A model generated the notes under the pieces. That model was given only the letters and a program-made list of their open reading frames with translations, did no database searches and was not told the origin of the DNA. Positions 46,683 to 57,646 of a stretch of DNA of 64,000 nucleotides are shown piece after piece. This DNA comes from Pseudomonas cremoris (lineage in GTDB: Bacteria; Pseudomonadota; Gammaproteobacteria; Pseudomonadales; Pseudomonadaceae): contig NZ_JAAXCY010000012.1 in NCBI RefSeq assembly GCF_014230465.1, positions 186,001-250,000 of the forward strand. The letters are read 5' to 3'. The translations under genes and the position numbers were made by a program. Every line of letters begins with the position of its first letter. Position 1 is the stretch's first letter.

Positions 46683-47913
46683 TGGCAGGTTCCCCATAAG
46701 CGAAATACAACTGGGCGCCAACCAAGGCGCGTTGTTCGATGGCATCAATCTGTTTGAAACGGGCTTCGACCAGCTCTCGGCGGGCACTGACCACCGTCAT
46801 CAAATCGCCCTTGCCTGCCCGATAGCCGGCCAGGCTCAGCGCGACCTTCTCTTCGGCCAACGGCACCAGGCTGTCCTGGCTACGCTGCACGGCGCGATCC
46901 AGGCGCTGGTAGTCCGCCAAGTCATCGTCAAGCATCTGGACATGTTCACGGGTGGCGGCCTCGCGCTCGGCATCCAACTGGTCCAGTTCGGCCTGCTTGG
47001 CCGCGATGCCAGGGTTTTGCCGACGACCGGCGAAGATCGGCAAATCGAAGGTGAATTGCAGGTTGACCATGTCGCCGAACTCACGACTGCGATGGCCGTA
47101 ATCGACTTCCCAGCTCCAGTCCGAAGTCTTTTGCGCCCTGGCTTCCTGCAATCGCGCCTGCGCTTCACGGGTGCGCGGCACAAAGGCTTGCAGTTCCGGG
47201 TGCTGGTGCAGGTTGTGGCCCAGACCGCGACTGTCGATGTTCCAGTCTGGCAACTGCCCGCTGGGGGCTTCATTGGCCGCTGGGCCGATCCAGCGTTTAA
47301 GAGCGGCGCGGGCCTGGGCGCGCTGTTGGGTCAGCTCATCTTCGCGCCCGGCCAGCTCGGCCGCTTCCTGCTTGGGAAGTACCGCATCGGCCGCTTGGCC
47401 ACGGCCACCGGCCAATTGCGCGCGCACGCTGTCTTGCAACAGGCGATTTTGTTGATAAAAGTCCTTGAACAAAGCCTCTTTGCGTTCGACCGCATAAGCG
47501 CGAATCCACGCCTGGGCCGTGGCTTGGCGCACGTTAAGGCGTTCGATCCGGCCTTCGGCGGCGGTACGCTCGATGGTCGCGTCGGCCAACTCGACCCGCG
47601 CCTTGCGCTTGTCGCGGCTGGGCACCTGTTGCTGGATGCCGATCATCTGCTGGGTCATGTCATCGCCATACAACGTGCCGCGATTAGGCCCGCCAATGGG
47701 GAAGCTTTGCAGGCCGACCACCAGCTTCGGGTCCGGCAGTTCACCGGCCGGAATCGCCGATTGCGTGGCGGCTTGCAGCTTGGCCGCTTCAGCCGCCAGC
47801 GACGGAGCGGTGTTTTGCGCCAGGCGCAAGGCGTCGTCCAGGGTCAGCGCATTCGCCAACGCCGGCCACGCCAGCACGCCCACCACCAGGGCGCGCATGT
47901 AGAGGGAATTCAT
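46675..47913 (-). CDS. cusC: Copper/silver efflux outer-membrane channel (TolC family)
   Basis: A 412-residue outer-membrane factor with signal peptide MNSLYMRALVVGVLAWPALA and two TolC repeats (TLDDALRLAQNTAPSLAAEA; QNPGIAAKQAELDQLDAERE). It completes the tripartite pump by carrying copper across the outer membrane. First of the cusCBA genes, 96 bases after a small Met-rich exported protein. Confidence 0.9.
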   Translation of the reverse strand: MNSLYMRALVVGVLAWPALANALTLDDALRLAQNTAPSLAAEAAKLQAATQSAIPAGELPDPKLVVGLQSFPIGGPNRGTLYGDDMTQQMIGIQQQVPSRDKRKARVELADATIERTAAEGRIERLNVRQATAQAWIRAYAVERKEALFKDFYQQNRLLQDSVRAQLAGGRGQAADAVLPKQEAAELAGREDELTQQRAQARAALKRWIGPAANEAPSGQLPDWNIDSRGLGHNLHQHPELQAFVPRTREAQARLQEARAQKTSDWSWEVDYGHRSREFGDMVNLQFTFDLPIFAGRRQNPGIAAKQAELDQLDAEREAATREHVQMLDDDLADYQRLDRAVQRSQDSLVPLAEEKVALSLAGYRAGKGDLMTVVSARRELVEARFKQIDAIEQRALVGAQLYFAYGEPANE

Positions 47914-48009
47914 AGTGAGATTTCCTGGTCTGTTGCGCTGCGCGTCGCACTAAGCGACCCACAGCAAGGCCATCCCGGTTGGGGGATGAGTCTTCAGGTG
48001 CAACAGGAA

Positions 48010-48348
48010 TCAGGCCCGGGGTGGGCGCCAGACGCCGGACGGCGTGCGGTCGGGGATAAAGTCAGAGGCGCCGTTAAGCGCTAAGGGGTGTGCCAGGGTC
48101 AAAGGTGCCTTGAGCACAGGCATTGCCAGTTGCAACACGCCACCGGTCTTGCATTCCTGGCCGGGTTTGCAGGCCTTGCCATGGTCGACGCCGTCCTGGC
48201 AGCAGTCGGGCGACATGTCGCTCATCATCTGCATGTCGGCCATCTTCATCGGGCACGGTTCGGTGCTCGACGGCACACCCGCCATCCCGGTCAGGGGAAG
48301 CGTGAGGCTTAACAGCAAGACCAGGATTAAACGCAGAAGGCGGCTCAT
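48010..48348 (-). CDS. Small exported Met/Cys-rich protein, probable copper binder
   Basis: A 112-residue protein. Signal peptide LLRLILVLLLSLTLPLTGMA is followed by CPMKMADMQMMSDMSPDCCQ, DGVDHGKACKPGQECK and a tail ending in VWRPPRA. Seven Met and six Cys fall within about 45 residues, with His, a composition suited to Cu(I). It sits directly upstream of cusCBA on the same strand, so a periplasmic copper chaperone-like role (the position CusF takes in E. coli) is plausible but not shown. The start site has no strong ribosome signal. Confidence 0.72.
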   Translation of the reverse strand: MSRLLRLILVLLLSLTLPLTGMAGVPSSTEPCPMKMADMQMMSDMSPDCCQDGVDHGKACKPGQECKTGGVLQLAMPVLKAPLTLAHPLALNGASDFIPDRTPSGVWRPPRA

Positions 48349-48374
48349 GGGGCGCGAGTCTAGCCAAGCGCGTG

Positions 48375-49796
48375 TTAAGCCGCTATTAACAATTGCGTGA
48401 GAACTCGACCGTGATAACGGATCTGCGCCAGGGTCAGCGCGGTGTAGCCGATGATCACCGCCGGGGGCAGGCTCACCTGGGTGCAAAACTTGCCCAACGG
48501 CTGCAACGTCAAGCCGACTGCGGCAGCACGCTCGCAGAAATCGCCCTCCGTAACGCCGGGCGGCAACCACAACACGAAATGCAAACCCGCCTGCTGGCCG
48601 CTGACTGCGCAGTTTTGCGGCAGGCACGCGAGCAACGCATCGCGGCGTGCCTCATAGGCCTGGCGCGACGCGCGCAGGTGACGCACAAAAGCGCCACTGC
48701 GCAGAAACTCCGCCAACCCCAACTGATCACTCGCCCCCACCGAATGCCCAGTGAGTTGCAACGTGCGCAGCAGCGACCGACGCAGCCCCTTCGGCACCAC
48801 CATGAAGCCCACGCGCAGACCGGGGAACAGGTTCTTGTTGAAGCTGCCGCAGTAAATCACCCGGTCGGCGTGATCCAGGGATTTAAGTGCGGCCAGCGGC
48901 GCGGTGTTGTAGTTGTATTCACTGTCGTAATCGTCTTCGACCACCCACGCATCGGCGCGGGCAGCCCAGTCCAGCAGCGCCAGGCGACGGGACACCGACA
49001 GCGTCATGCCCAGCGGCGCCTGGTGTGCCGGGGTGACGTAGGCCAGGCGTGCCGTGTCTGGAAGCTGGGCAGTGTCCAGGCCTTCGGCGCAGACCGGGAT
49101 TGCCTGGATATGCGCACCTGCCAGCGCGAACAAACGACGGGCCGGCAGGTAGCCCGGGTCTTCCACACAGGCGGTGTCGCCAGGCTTGAGCAAGGTACGG
49201 GCGATCAAGTCAAGGGCATGACGGATACCCGTGGTGATGATCACCTCGTCGGCTTCGCAGCGCAGGCCGCGATAGCTGCGCAGGTATTCGGCGATGTGCT
49301 CGCGCAGATCCGGCAGGCCTGCGAAATAGTTCGCCTCCAAGACACCTGGCCCCACGGCAAGCAAGCCGCGCGAGATACAACGCGCCCAGGCTTTGAGGTC
49401 GAACAAGCTGGCATCCGGGCGCCGTGCGACAAAGGGCACATGGCTTTGTACACCCGCAGAGGGAGGGTCAGGTTCTACTGGGCGGCGCACCATGACCGAA
49501 GCCACCGGGGCAGCGATGAATTGTTCGGGGATCACCGCACACACCCGCGTGCCGGAGCCCGCCACCCGCTGCACATACCCTTCGCTGTGCAGGCGGTCGT
49601 ACGCGGCTTCCAGCGTGCCACGGGACACCAACCAGCGTTCGGCCAGGCTGCGAGTGGACGGCAAGCGACTGCCCGCCGGCAACTGTCGATCGAGGATGGC
49701 AGCACGCAAGGCTTCATAGGCGCCCTGCTGTTTGCCGGCGTCCAGACTATCGGGCCGTGGCAAGTCCAGGGCGGATGGGGCTTTTCCTCGACTCAT
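48375..49796 (-). CDS. MocR-family regulator (GntR HTH fused to aminotransferase fold)
   Basis: A 473-residue protein. The GntR winged helix at about 28-90 (LPAGSRLPSTRSLAERWLVS) is joined to a type-I aminotransferase domain with YCGSFNKNLFPGLRVGFMV containing the PLP-binding Lys, and EDPGYLPARRLFALAG, DDYDSEYNYN earlier. MocR proteins use PLP-bound amines as effectors and seldom catalyse. Divergent from the MFS exporter at 49889, with shared repeats in the 92-base gap; probably its regulator. Confidence 0.9.
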   Translation of the reverse strand: MSRGKAPSALDLPRPDSLDAGKQQGAYEALRAAILDRQLPAGSRLPSTRSLAERWLVSRGTLEAAYDRLHSEGYVQRVAGSGTRVCAVIPEQFIAAPVASVMVRRPVEPDPPSAGVQSHVPFVARRPDASLFDLKAWARCISRGLLAVGPGVLEANYFAGLPDLREHIAEYLRSYRGLRCEADEVIITTGIRHALDLIARTLLKPGDTACVEDPGYLPARRLFALAGAHIQAIPVCAEGLDTAQLPDTARLAYVTPAHQAPLGMTLSVSRRLALLDWAARADAWVVEDDYDSEYNYNTAPLAALKSLDHADRVIYCGSFNKNLFPGLRVGFMVVPKGLRRSLLRTLQLTGHSVGASDQLGLAEFLRSGAFVRHLRASRQAYEARRDALLACLPQNCAVSGQQAGLHFVLWLPPGVTEGDFCERAAAVGLTLQPLGKFCTQVSLPPAVIIGYTALTLAQIRYHGRVLTQLLIAA

Positions 49797-49857
49797 AGTG
49801 GTCTAGTCAACTCAGGCTTAAGTGGCTCTAAGGATTAAACCACAAAGCCACTAGAGT
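49797..49857. promoter_or_regulatory. Operator-like repeats between MocR and MFS genes
   Basis: Three related half-sites: AGTGGTCTAG (49797-49806), AGTGGCTCTA (49821-49830) and, inverted, CCACTAGAG (49849-49857). AGTGGCT and AGCCACT form an inverted pair with an 18-base gap. MocR regulators usually bind such spaced direct/inverted repeats. Confidence 0.5.
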
Positions 49858-49888
49858 TCGAGCCCTACCCCTTGCGAAGGAACGCCCC

Positions 49889-51127
49889 ATGACCCAACGC
49901 GCCCTTACTTCCGGTTTCTGGCTGGTGCTGCTGACCCTGCTGATCGCCCTGCCGCGCATCACCCTGGACCTGCACTTGCCAGCCCTACCGGCCATGGCCG
50001 ACTACTTGCACAGCAGCGACAGCCAACTGCAACTGACCCTCACGCTGTACACCGTAGGTTCGGCCATTTCACTGCTGGTGGCCGGCCCACTCACCGACCG
50101 GTTTGGCCGCCGTCCGGTGTTGCTGACAGGGCTGTTTCTGTATGTCGTGGCCACGGTGGCCTGCGCCTTGGCCGAAAGCTTGCCGGTCCTGATCATTGCC
50201 CGCCTGTTCCAGGCCTTGGGCGGTTGCTGCACCACGGTGATTGGCCGGGTGATCGTGCGCGACTATTTCGATCGTCACGAACAGGCACGCTTGCTGGGGC
50301 TGATCTCCATGGCCATGGCCGTCTCCCCCATGGCCGCGCCGGTACTGGGGAGTCTGATGCTGCCGTTGATCAACTGGCGCGGGCTATTTGTGGTGCTGGG
50401 GATTGTGGGCGCGGGGCTGTACCTGGTGGTGTATCGTCGGCTGCCTGAAACGCGCCCACCGCAAGTCGCCGCAGCGCCGCCGAGCAATCTACTGCACATT
50501 TACAGGCAACTTCTGCGTGACCGTTATTTCCTGCGCTACTCGCTGGCAATCGGCTGCGTCTACAGCACGTACTTTCCGTTTATCGCCGAGTCGTCGGCAC
50601 TGCTGCAGCGCGGTTTTCATCTCTCACCCACGGCCTACGCACTGGTATTTGCGGCGACCATCAGCGGCTACATGCTCGGCGCGAACATATTTCGCCGCCT
50701 GGTGCTGCGGTTCGAGCCGGATCGGTTGATTGCAGGCGCTATCGCGCTGAACGTGCTGGGCAACCTGACACTTGCTGCGGCCACCGCAGTGTTGCCGAGC
50801 CAATGGCTGGCGATTGTGCTGCCGATGGTGGTGATCATGGTGTCGGTGGGGATGGTGATTCCGGCCTGCCAGTTGGCGGTGTTGCAGCCCTACGGCGCGA
50901 TTGCGGGGACGGCGTCGGGGTTGTTCTTTTTCATCCAGATGTTTTTGACGGCGCTGAGCAGTTGGGCGACGGGGATGTTGTCGGATGGTACGTTCACGCC
51001 ATTGATCATCATGACTGCATCGGCGAGTGCGTTGCTAGCGACCAGTTGGCTGACCCTCCACACAACCAAAAGTGAGAGCGGGCTTGCTCGCGAAAGCGGC
51101 GTGCCAGTCGATGCATCCGGTGGCTGA
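49889..51127 (+). CDS. Bcr/CflA-type MFS multidrug exporter
   Basis: A 412-residue 12-helix transporter. MFS motif A is present as GPLTDRFGRRPVLLTG after helix 2, with LQLTLTLYTVGSAISLLVAG before it and the drug-efflux type LFQALGGCCTTVIGRVIVRD in helix 4-5. AAGGAACG precedes the ATG. The last 18 residues (SESGLARESGVPVDASGG) are encoded by the left arm and spacer of a REPIN, so the natural C-terminus was probably displaced or extended by repeat insertion. Confidence 0.88.
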   Translation: MTQRALTSGFWLVLLTLLIALPRITLDLHLPALPAMADYLHSSDSQLQLTLTLYTVGSAISLLVAGPLTDRFGRRPVLLTGLFLYVVATVACALAESLPVLIIARLFQALGGCCTTVIGRVIVRDYFDRHEQARLLGLISMAMAVSPMAAPVLGSLMLPLINWRGLFVVLGIVGAGLYLVVYRRLPETRPPQVAAAPPSNLLHIYRQLLRDRYFLRYSLAIGCVYSTYFPFIAESSALLQRGFHLSPTAYALVFAATISGYMLGANIFRRLVLRFEPDRLIAGAIALNVLGNLTLAAATAVLPSQWLAIVLPMVVIMVSVGMVIPACQLAVLQPYGAIAGTASGLFFFIQMFLTALSSWATGMLSDGTFTPLIIMTASASALLATSWLTLHTTKSESGLARESGVPVDASGG

Positions 51128-51159
51128 CACACTGCCTTCGCGAGCAAGCCCGCTCCCAC
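51072..51159. repeat. REPIN, copy 5 (overlaps the exporter 3' end)
   Basis: Left arm GTGAGAGCGGGCTTGCTCGC (one mismatch to other copies) begins at 51072 inside the coding sequence. The right arm ends GCTCCCAC at 51159. The exporter stop codon (51125-51127) falls in the spacer. Confidence 0.9.
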
Positions 51160-51182
51160 AGGGGAACGGGCCAAGCTCAGGT

Positions 51183-51257
51183 TTAGTGCATGAAGATCGC
51201 GATCAGGATGATGACTGGGATAGGTACACCGAGGAAAAAAAGCAGTATTGAGCGCAT
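51183..51257 (-). CDS. 24-residue membrane micropeptide
   Basis: MRSILLFFLGVPIPVIILIA is followed by IFMH and a stop: a single hydrophobic helix with a Pro-Ile-Pro kink. AAGGAAATCACC gives a proper ribosome site before the ATG at 51257. It follows the membrane protein gene at 51288 by 30 bases on the same strand, suggesting cotranscription. Small single-helix proteins like this usually modulate a larger membrane partner; the partner here would be the neighbour. Confidence 0.68.
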   Translation of the reverse strand: MRSILLFFLGVPIPVIILIAIFMH

Positions 51258-51287
51258 GGTGATTTCCTTGAATTAAGAGGCCTTGAA

Positions 51288-52181
51288 TTAACGTACGAAG
51301 TGTTCGGTTTCGACATACACCACTGCATCCCGACGACGACCACCATAAGTTGCAGCGAAGCTGGCGAAGAACGCACCGATCAGCAGGCTAATGAAGGTCC
51401 ACAGCGAGGCATACGCAGCGACCTTCGCAGCCGCGTCGGCGGCCTGCTTGGCTTTGAGCTTCGCGTCTTCGATTGCTTTACGGGCATCGCCGTAGACCTT
51501 GTCGATACGCGCTTCGGCGTCCGCCTGGCTAAGGTTGGTGCGCTGGCTGATCAACTGGGCCAGGTAGGTACGGTCTTCAGGCGCCAACTGGCCGTCGTTG
51601 GCCAAGGTGCGGGTGAAGATACGTGCAACCACGCCGTGCGCCGCGTCATCGCTGACGGCAACCGGGCGGTCATCGCGGAACAGGCTGTCGACGTAATAGC
51701 CGAAGTCATCGCCTTTCACGCCCTGTGCAGCACTGCCCACGGCCTGGGCTGCACCCGACGCCACGCTGGCTCCGGCTTTCACCCCACCACCGACTACACT
51801 GCTGACGGAGCCAACTACCAGAACCGCCGTCACCAACGTCGCCACGGCCCAGGCCAGGAAGCCGTGGGCGGTATCGCGAAAATACACCTCATCACCATGC
51901 ATATTGGCCCACTTCACCCGCAACCGACCGGCGATGTAACCGCCCAGCCCCGATGCAACAATCTGGGTAAACGCCAGCCAGATAATCGTGGAAATGCCCA
52001 AGCCCTTGGCACTGATACCGCTGTCGGCCCACGGCGACACCGCCGAGAAACCCAGGCCGAAACCCAGCAGCACCAGAATCAAGGACAACGCAGCCGCCGC
52101 AGCGGCACCGGCAAAAATCGCCCCCCAGGAAACCCCGGAGAGCGTGCTCGACTCTTGTAGCGTGGATGAGGATGTGATCAT
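51288..52181 (-). CDS. Membrane protein of unknown function, 297 residues
   Basis: Three or four hydrophobic segments: VSWGAIFAGAAAAAALSLIL, a second at LGISTIIWLAFTQIVASGLG, one in FLAWAVATLVTAVLVVGSVS, and a last at SLWTFISLLIGAFFASFAAT. Between the third and last is a soluble stretch with an Ala/Lys-rich helix (AEARIDKVYGDARKAIEDAK). GGYIAGRL and GDEVYFRDTAHGFLAW are notable motifs. No function known to me. Probably one transcript with the micropeptide at 51183. Confidence 0.75.
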   Translation of the reverse strand: MITSSSTLQESSTLSGVSWGAIFAGAAAAAALSLILVLLGFGLGFSAVSPWADSGISAKGLGISTIIWLAFTQIVASGLGGYIAGRLRVKWANMHGDEVYFRDTAHGFLAWAVATLVTAVLVVGSVSSVVGGGVKAGASVASGAAQAVGSAAQGVKGDDFGYYVDSLFRDDRPVAVSDDAAHGVVARIFTRTLANDGQLAPEDRTYLAQLISQRTNLSQADAEARIDKVYGDARKAIEDAKLKAKQAADAAAKVAAYASLWTFISLLIGAFFASFAATYGGRRRDAVVYVETEHFVR

Positions 52182-52390
52182 TGTTGTTGTGCTCCCGGCA
52201 GGAAAAATGATGTTACAAGTCTCGGAAGGGACAGTGCAGGCACCATGCCAGTCGCCATAAAATTAAATCTTCTTGTATTTCAACAGGTTAAATAAGTTGA
52301 ACTTCCTAGGACCATGCAACTTGCAAGAAATGACTGTTATGAGCGGGCGTTCTGCATTCCCTGACCCATAGCAAAGGCCCAATGACGGAT

Positions 52391-52443
52391 CTTGTAGTGA
52401 GCGGGCTTGCCCCCCAGCGCGGGGCAAGCCCGCTCACTACAAG
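52391..52443. repeat. Perfect 23-base inverted repeat, REP-like
   Basis: Arms 52391-52413 and 52421-52443 are exact complements containing AGTGAGCGGGCTTGCCCC, with a 7-base loop. It shares the GCGGGCTTGC core with the REPINs but has CCCC where they have TCGC and lacks the long spacer, so it is a separate subtype. It lies in the 401-base gap 52182-52582, which otherwise holds only promoter-like AT-rich sequence. Confidence 0.85.
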
Positions 52444-52582
52444 CGTTTGGGCATACGCGTAGGGGCAGCGCAGCAGAAATTTGTGTTGGTTTTGCCAAGA
52501 TGAAGTTTAATTTAGGAAGCATTCAGGCATTTCTTGGCAAAATGCCCTCACTTTCAGTGTGAATCGCTCACCAGGTAATCCT

Positions 52583-53266
52583 ATGACCCGTATTTTGACC
52601 ATCGAGGATGACGCCGTAACAGCCCGCGAGATCGTCGCCGAGCTGAGTAGCCATGGACTGGACGTAGATTGGGTAGACAACGGCCGCGAAGGCCTGGTCC
52701 GTGCCGTGAGTGGCGACTACGACCTGATCACCCTCGACCGCATGCTCCCGGAACTCGATGGCCTGGCCATCGTCACCACGTTGCGCACCATTGGCGTATC
52801 CACGCCGATCCTGATGATCAGCGCCCTCTCCGACGTGGACGAGCGCGTACGCGGCCTGCGTGCCGGCGGTGATGACTACCTCACCAAACCCTTCGCCTCC
52901 GATGAAATGGCGGCGCGCGTAGAAGTGCTGCTGCGGCGCAAAAGCACCGTCAAGGAGTTCGAAACCGCGCTGCGCGTGGCTGACCTGGAACTGAACCTGA
53001 TCAGCCGTGAAGCCAGCCGTGCCGAGCAGCCCCTGAGCCTGCTGCCCACCGAATACAAACTGCTGGAATTCCTGATGCGCAACACCGGGCAGATCCTGTC
53101 GCGGATGATGATCTTCGAAGAAGTCTGGGGCTATCACTTCGACCCTGGCACCAACCTGATCGACGTGCACATCGGCCGTCTGCGCAAGAAAATCGATCCA
53201 CCGGGCCTCACGCCGCTGATCCGTACGGTACGAGGTTCCGGTTATGTCATTGCTGAACCCCTCTAA
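52583..53266 (+). CDS. OmpR-family response regulator
   Basis: A 227-residue regulator. Receiver domain: ILTIEDD acidic pocket (Asp9, Asp10), phospho-acceptor Asp52 in DLITLDRMLPELDG, and Lys in DYLTKPF. The C-terminal winged helix (LLPTEYKLLEFLMRNTGQIL, DVHIGRLRKKIDPPG, IRTVRGSGYVI) is OmpR type. AGG eight bases before the ATG at 52583. Its end overlaps the kinase gene by 23 bases, so the two are coupled. Signal unknown. Confidence 0.93.
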   Translation: MTRILTIEDDAVTAREIVAELSSHGLDVDWVDNGREGLVRAVSGDYDLITLDRMLPELDGLAIVTTLRTIGVSTPILMISALSDVDERVRGLRAGGDDYLTKPFASDEMAARVEVLLRRKSTVKEFETALRVADLELNLISREASRAEQPLSLLPTEYKLLEFLMRNTGQILSRMMIFEEVWGYHFDPGTNLIDVHIGRLRKKIDPPGLTPLIRTVRGSGYVIAEPL

Positions 53267-54638
53267 GGGCTGGCGCTCTTCCAGCAGTCGCTTGCTGGCG
53301 TTGTACAGTTCGTTGTTCGTGGCGTGGAGTTGCATCCTGATGGGGGTGCTGTACTACGAAGTCTCCGGGTACCTGGGCGACTTGTCGCGCCACTCCCTGA
53401 TGCAGCGCCAGCACTTGTTCCAGCGCTTCGACGGCGAGGAACTGGTTGAAGCGCTGACCACCAGCATGACCTTCGACATGAAAGGCGTGGACGCCTATGG
53501 GCTGTTCGATGAGCAGTTCAAGCCGCTGAGCGGGCCGATCCGCGCGATCCCACCGGACCTGCCGCTGGACGGCAAGATCCACGCCCTGGCCAATTGCGTC
53601 GACTCCGACGACCCCAAACTGCCCAAAGACAGCTGCGACGCCGTGGCCACCCACACCGACGACGGCCGCTGGCTGGTGCTGGTACGCGCCAACGGCTCGC
53701 TGTTTGGCGTGACCCGCATCATTTGGCACGCGTTGTTGTGGGCGCTGTCGTTGACCATCATCCCCGGTGCTGCTGGCTGGCACTTGTTGCGCCGCCGCCC
53801 GTTAAGGCGGATTCGCGGTATTCAAGCCAGTGCCGAAGCCATCGTCGCCGGCGACCTGACACATCGCCTGCCGTTGTCGAACCGGCGGGATGAGCTGGAC
53901 ATGCTCGCGGCCATCGTCAACGCGATGCTCGACCGTATCGAAAAGCTGATGAACGAGGTCAAGGGCGTGTGCGACAACATCGCCCACGACCTGCGCACAC
54001 CGCTGACGCGCCTGCGGGCCCAGCTTTACCGTATTCGCCAGGAGGCTGAAGAGGACTCGGGCTATGCGGTGAAACTGGACGATGCGATTGCGGAAACCGA
54101 CACGCTGATGGCGCGTTTTCGCGGGCTGCTGCGCATCTCGGAGCTGGAAGACCACCAGCGCCGCTCAGGCTTCCTGGTGATGGACCCGTTGCCGCTGCTG
54201 CGCGAACTGCATGACTTCTACCTGCCCCTGGCCGAAGAAGGCGAATTGCACCTGGTGCTCGAAACCCCGGACTCCCTGCCGTGGATCACCGGCGACCGCG
54301 CATTGTTGTTCGAAGCGCTGGCGAACCTGTTGAGCAACTCGATCAAGTTCTCCCCACCAGGGGGCGAGGTGATCCTGCGGGCAGTGAATGACGCCGGCAG
54401 CACGCGCATCGAGGTGCACGACTCGGGTCCGGGAATACCGGTTGCCGAACGCAACGCGGTGTTCCAGCGTTTCTATCGCGTGGATGAAAGCGACCAGCAA
54501 GGCGGGTTTGGATTGGGTTTGTCGATTGTGGCGGCGATCATCAACTTGCACGGGTTCAAGTTGGATGTGGGTACCAGTGAGCGCGGGGGCGCGCGGCTGG
54601 TGCTGGAATGCCGCCAGCAGCTGATGCCAGAGGCCTGA
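53244..54638 (+). CDS. Sensor histidine kinase, partner of the upstream regulator
   Basis: A 464-residue kinase. Membrane helices at about 16-38 and 158-182 enclose a periplasmic sensor of about 120 residues with two cysteines. A HAMP linker follows, then HisKA with phospho-His248 in CDNIAHDLRTPLTRLR, and an ATPase domain with N-box ALANLLSNSIKF, G1 DSGPGIP and G2 GGFGLGLSIV. Start inside the regulator gene at 53244. Inducing signal not evident; no adjacent target gene is obvious. Confidence 0.92.
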   Translation: MSLLNPSKGWRSSSSRLLALYSSLFVAWSCILMGVLYYEVSGYLGDLSRHSLMQRQHLFQRFDGEELVEALTTSMTFDMKGVDAYGLFDEQFKPLSGPIRAIPPDLPLDGKIHALANCVDSDDPKLPKDSCDAVATHTDDGRWLVLVRANGSLFGVTRIIWHALLWALSLTIIPGAAGWHLLRRRPLRRIRGIQASAEAIVAGDLTHRLPLSNRRDELDMLAAIVNAMLDRIEKLMNEVKGVCDNIAHDLRTPLTRLRAQLYRIRQEAEEDSGYAVKLDDAIAETDTLMARFRGLLRISELEDHQRRSGFLVMDPLPLLRELHDFYLPLAEEGELHLVLETPDSLPWITGDRALLFEALANLLSNSIKFSPPGGEVILRAVNDAGSTRIEVHDSGPGIPVAERNAVFQRFYRVDESDQQGGFGLGLSIVAAIINLHGFKLDVGTSERGGARLVLECRQQLMPEA

Positions 54639-54658
54639 GGTTCACCTCGGTCAAAAAA

Positions 54659-54750
54659 ATGTGGGAGCGGGCTTGCTCGCGAATGCGGTGTGTCAGTTAG
54701 CCAATCTGTTACTGATGTACCGCATTCGCGAGCAAGCCCGCTCCCACATT
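54659..54750. repeat. REPIN, copy 6
   Basis: Standard arms starting ATGTGGGAGCGGGCTTGC and ending in the complement at 54750. It sits between the convergent kinase and SRPBCC genes. Confidence 0.9.
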
Positions 54751-54776
54751 GGACCTGCATTGCCTGGCGGAGCGGG

Positions 54777-55187
54777 TTAGAAGTTCGCCCGCAGTGCTGC
54801 AACACCGCCGCTGTAGACACCGGCAAACAGCTCTTCCACCGCCTCATCCGTCACACCCGCCACCGGGGTGAACACGCCGGACCAGGTCACCTTCGCCGAC
54901 GAGTCGGTCAACGCTTCAACCTGCAACGTCGCCAGGTACGCACTCACCGGAAACGGTGATTCTTCGATGGTGTAGCTGTAAGTGCGCGCCACGTTATCAA
55001 AGGTCTGCAAACGCTCGACGATCACGCCACCGTCGGCGGTCGTCAGGTGACGCAGGCGCCCGCCTTCACTCGGCTCGCTCTTGGCGATCAGCGGCAGCCA
55101 CTTAGGCAAGTCGTTGAAGCCGCCGACCAATGCCCAGACCTTGTCGGCGGATACCGGGATTTCAATTACTGCGGATGCTGTTGGCAC
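54777..55187 (-). CDS. SRPBCC-fold (START-like) small-molecule-binding protein
   Basis: A 136-residue protein: VPTASAVIEIPVSADKVWAL begins the first strand and helix, then DLPKWLPLIAKSE, the central sheet (RTYSYTIEESPFPVSAYLAT) and a C-terminal helix EAVEELFAGVYSGGVAALRA. The GTG start at 55187 is preferred because GGAG lies seven bases upstream. The fold has a hydrophobic cavity; ligand unknown. Confidence 0.85.
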   Translation of the reverse strand: MPTASAVIEIPVSADKVWALVGGFNDLPKWLPLIAKSEPSEGGRLRHLTTADGGVIVERLQTFDNVARTYSYTIEESPFPVSAYLATLQVEALTDSSAKVTWSGVFTPVAGVTDEAVEELFAGVYSGGVAALRANF

Positions 55188-55242
55188 GTTGAATCTCCAA
55201 AAGTCATAGGAAAACGTCGCCCAGCCTGCCACGCCCAGCGCC

Positions 55243-57635
<2,393 letters not shown>

Positions 57636-57646
57636 TTATGATTTTT

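Noticed and set aside
48393..49838. 481-codon open frame on the plus strand
   Set aside because: Mirror of the MocR regulator, which has clear HTH and PLP motifs on the other strand.
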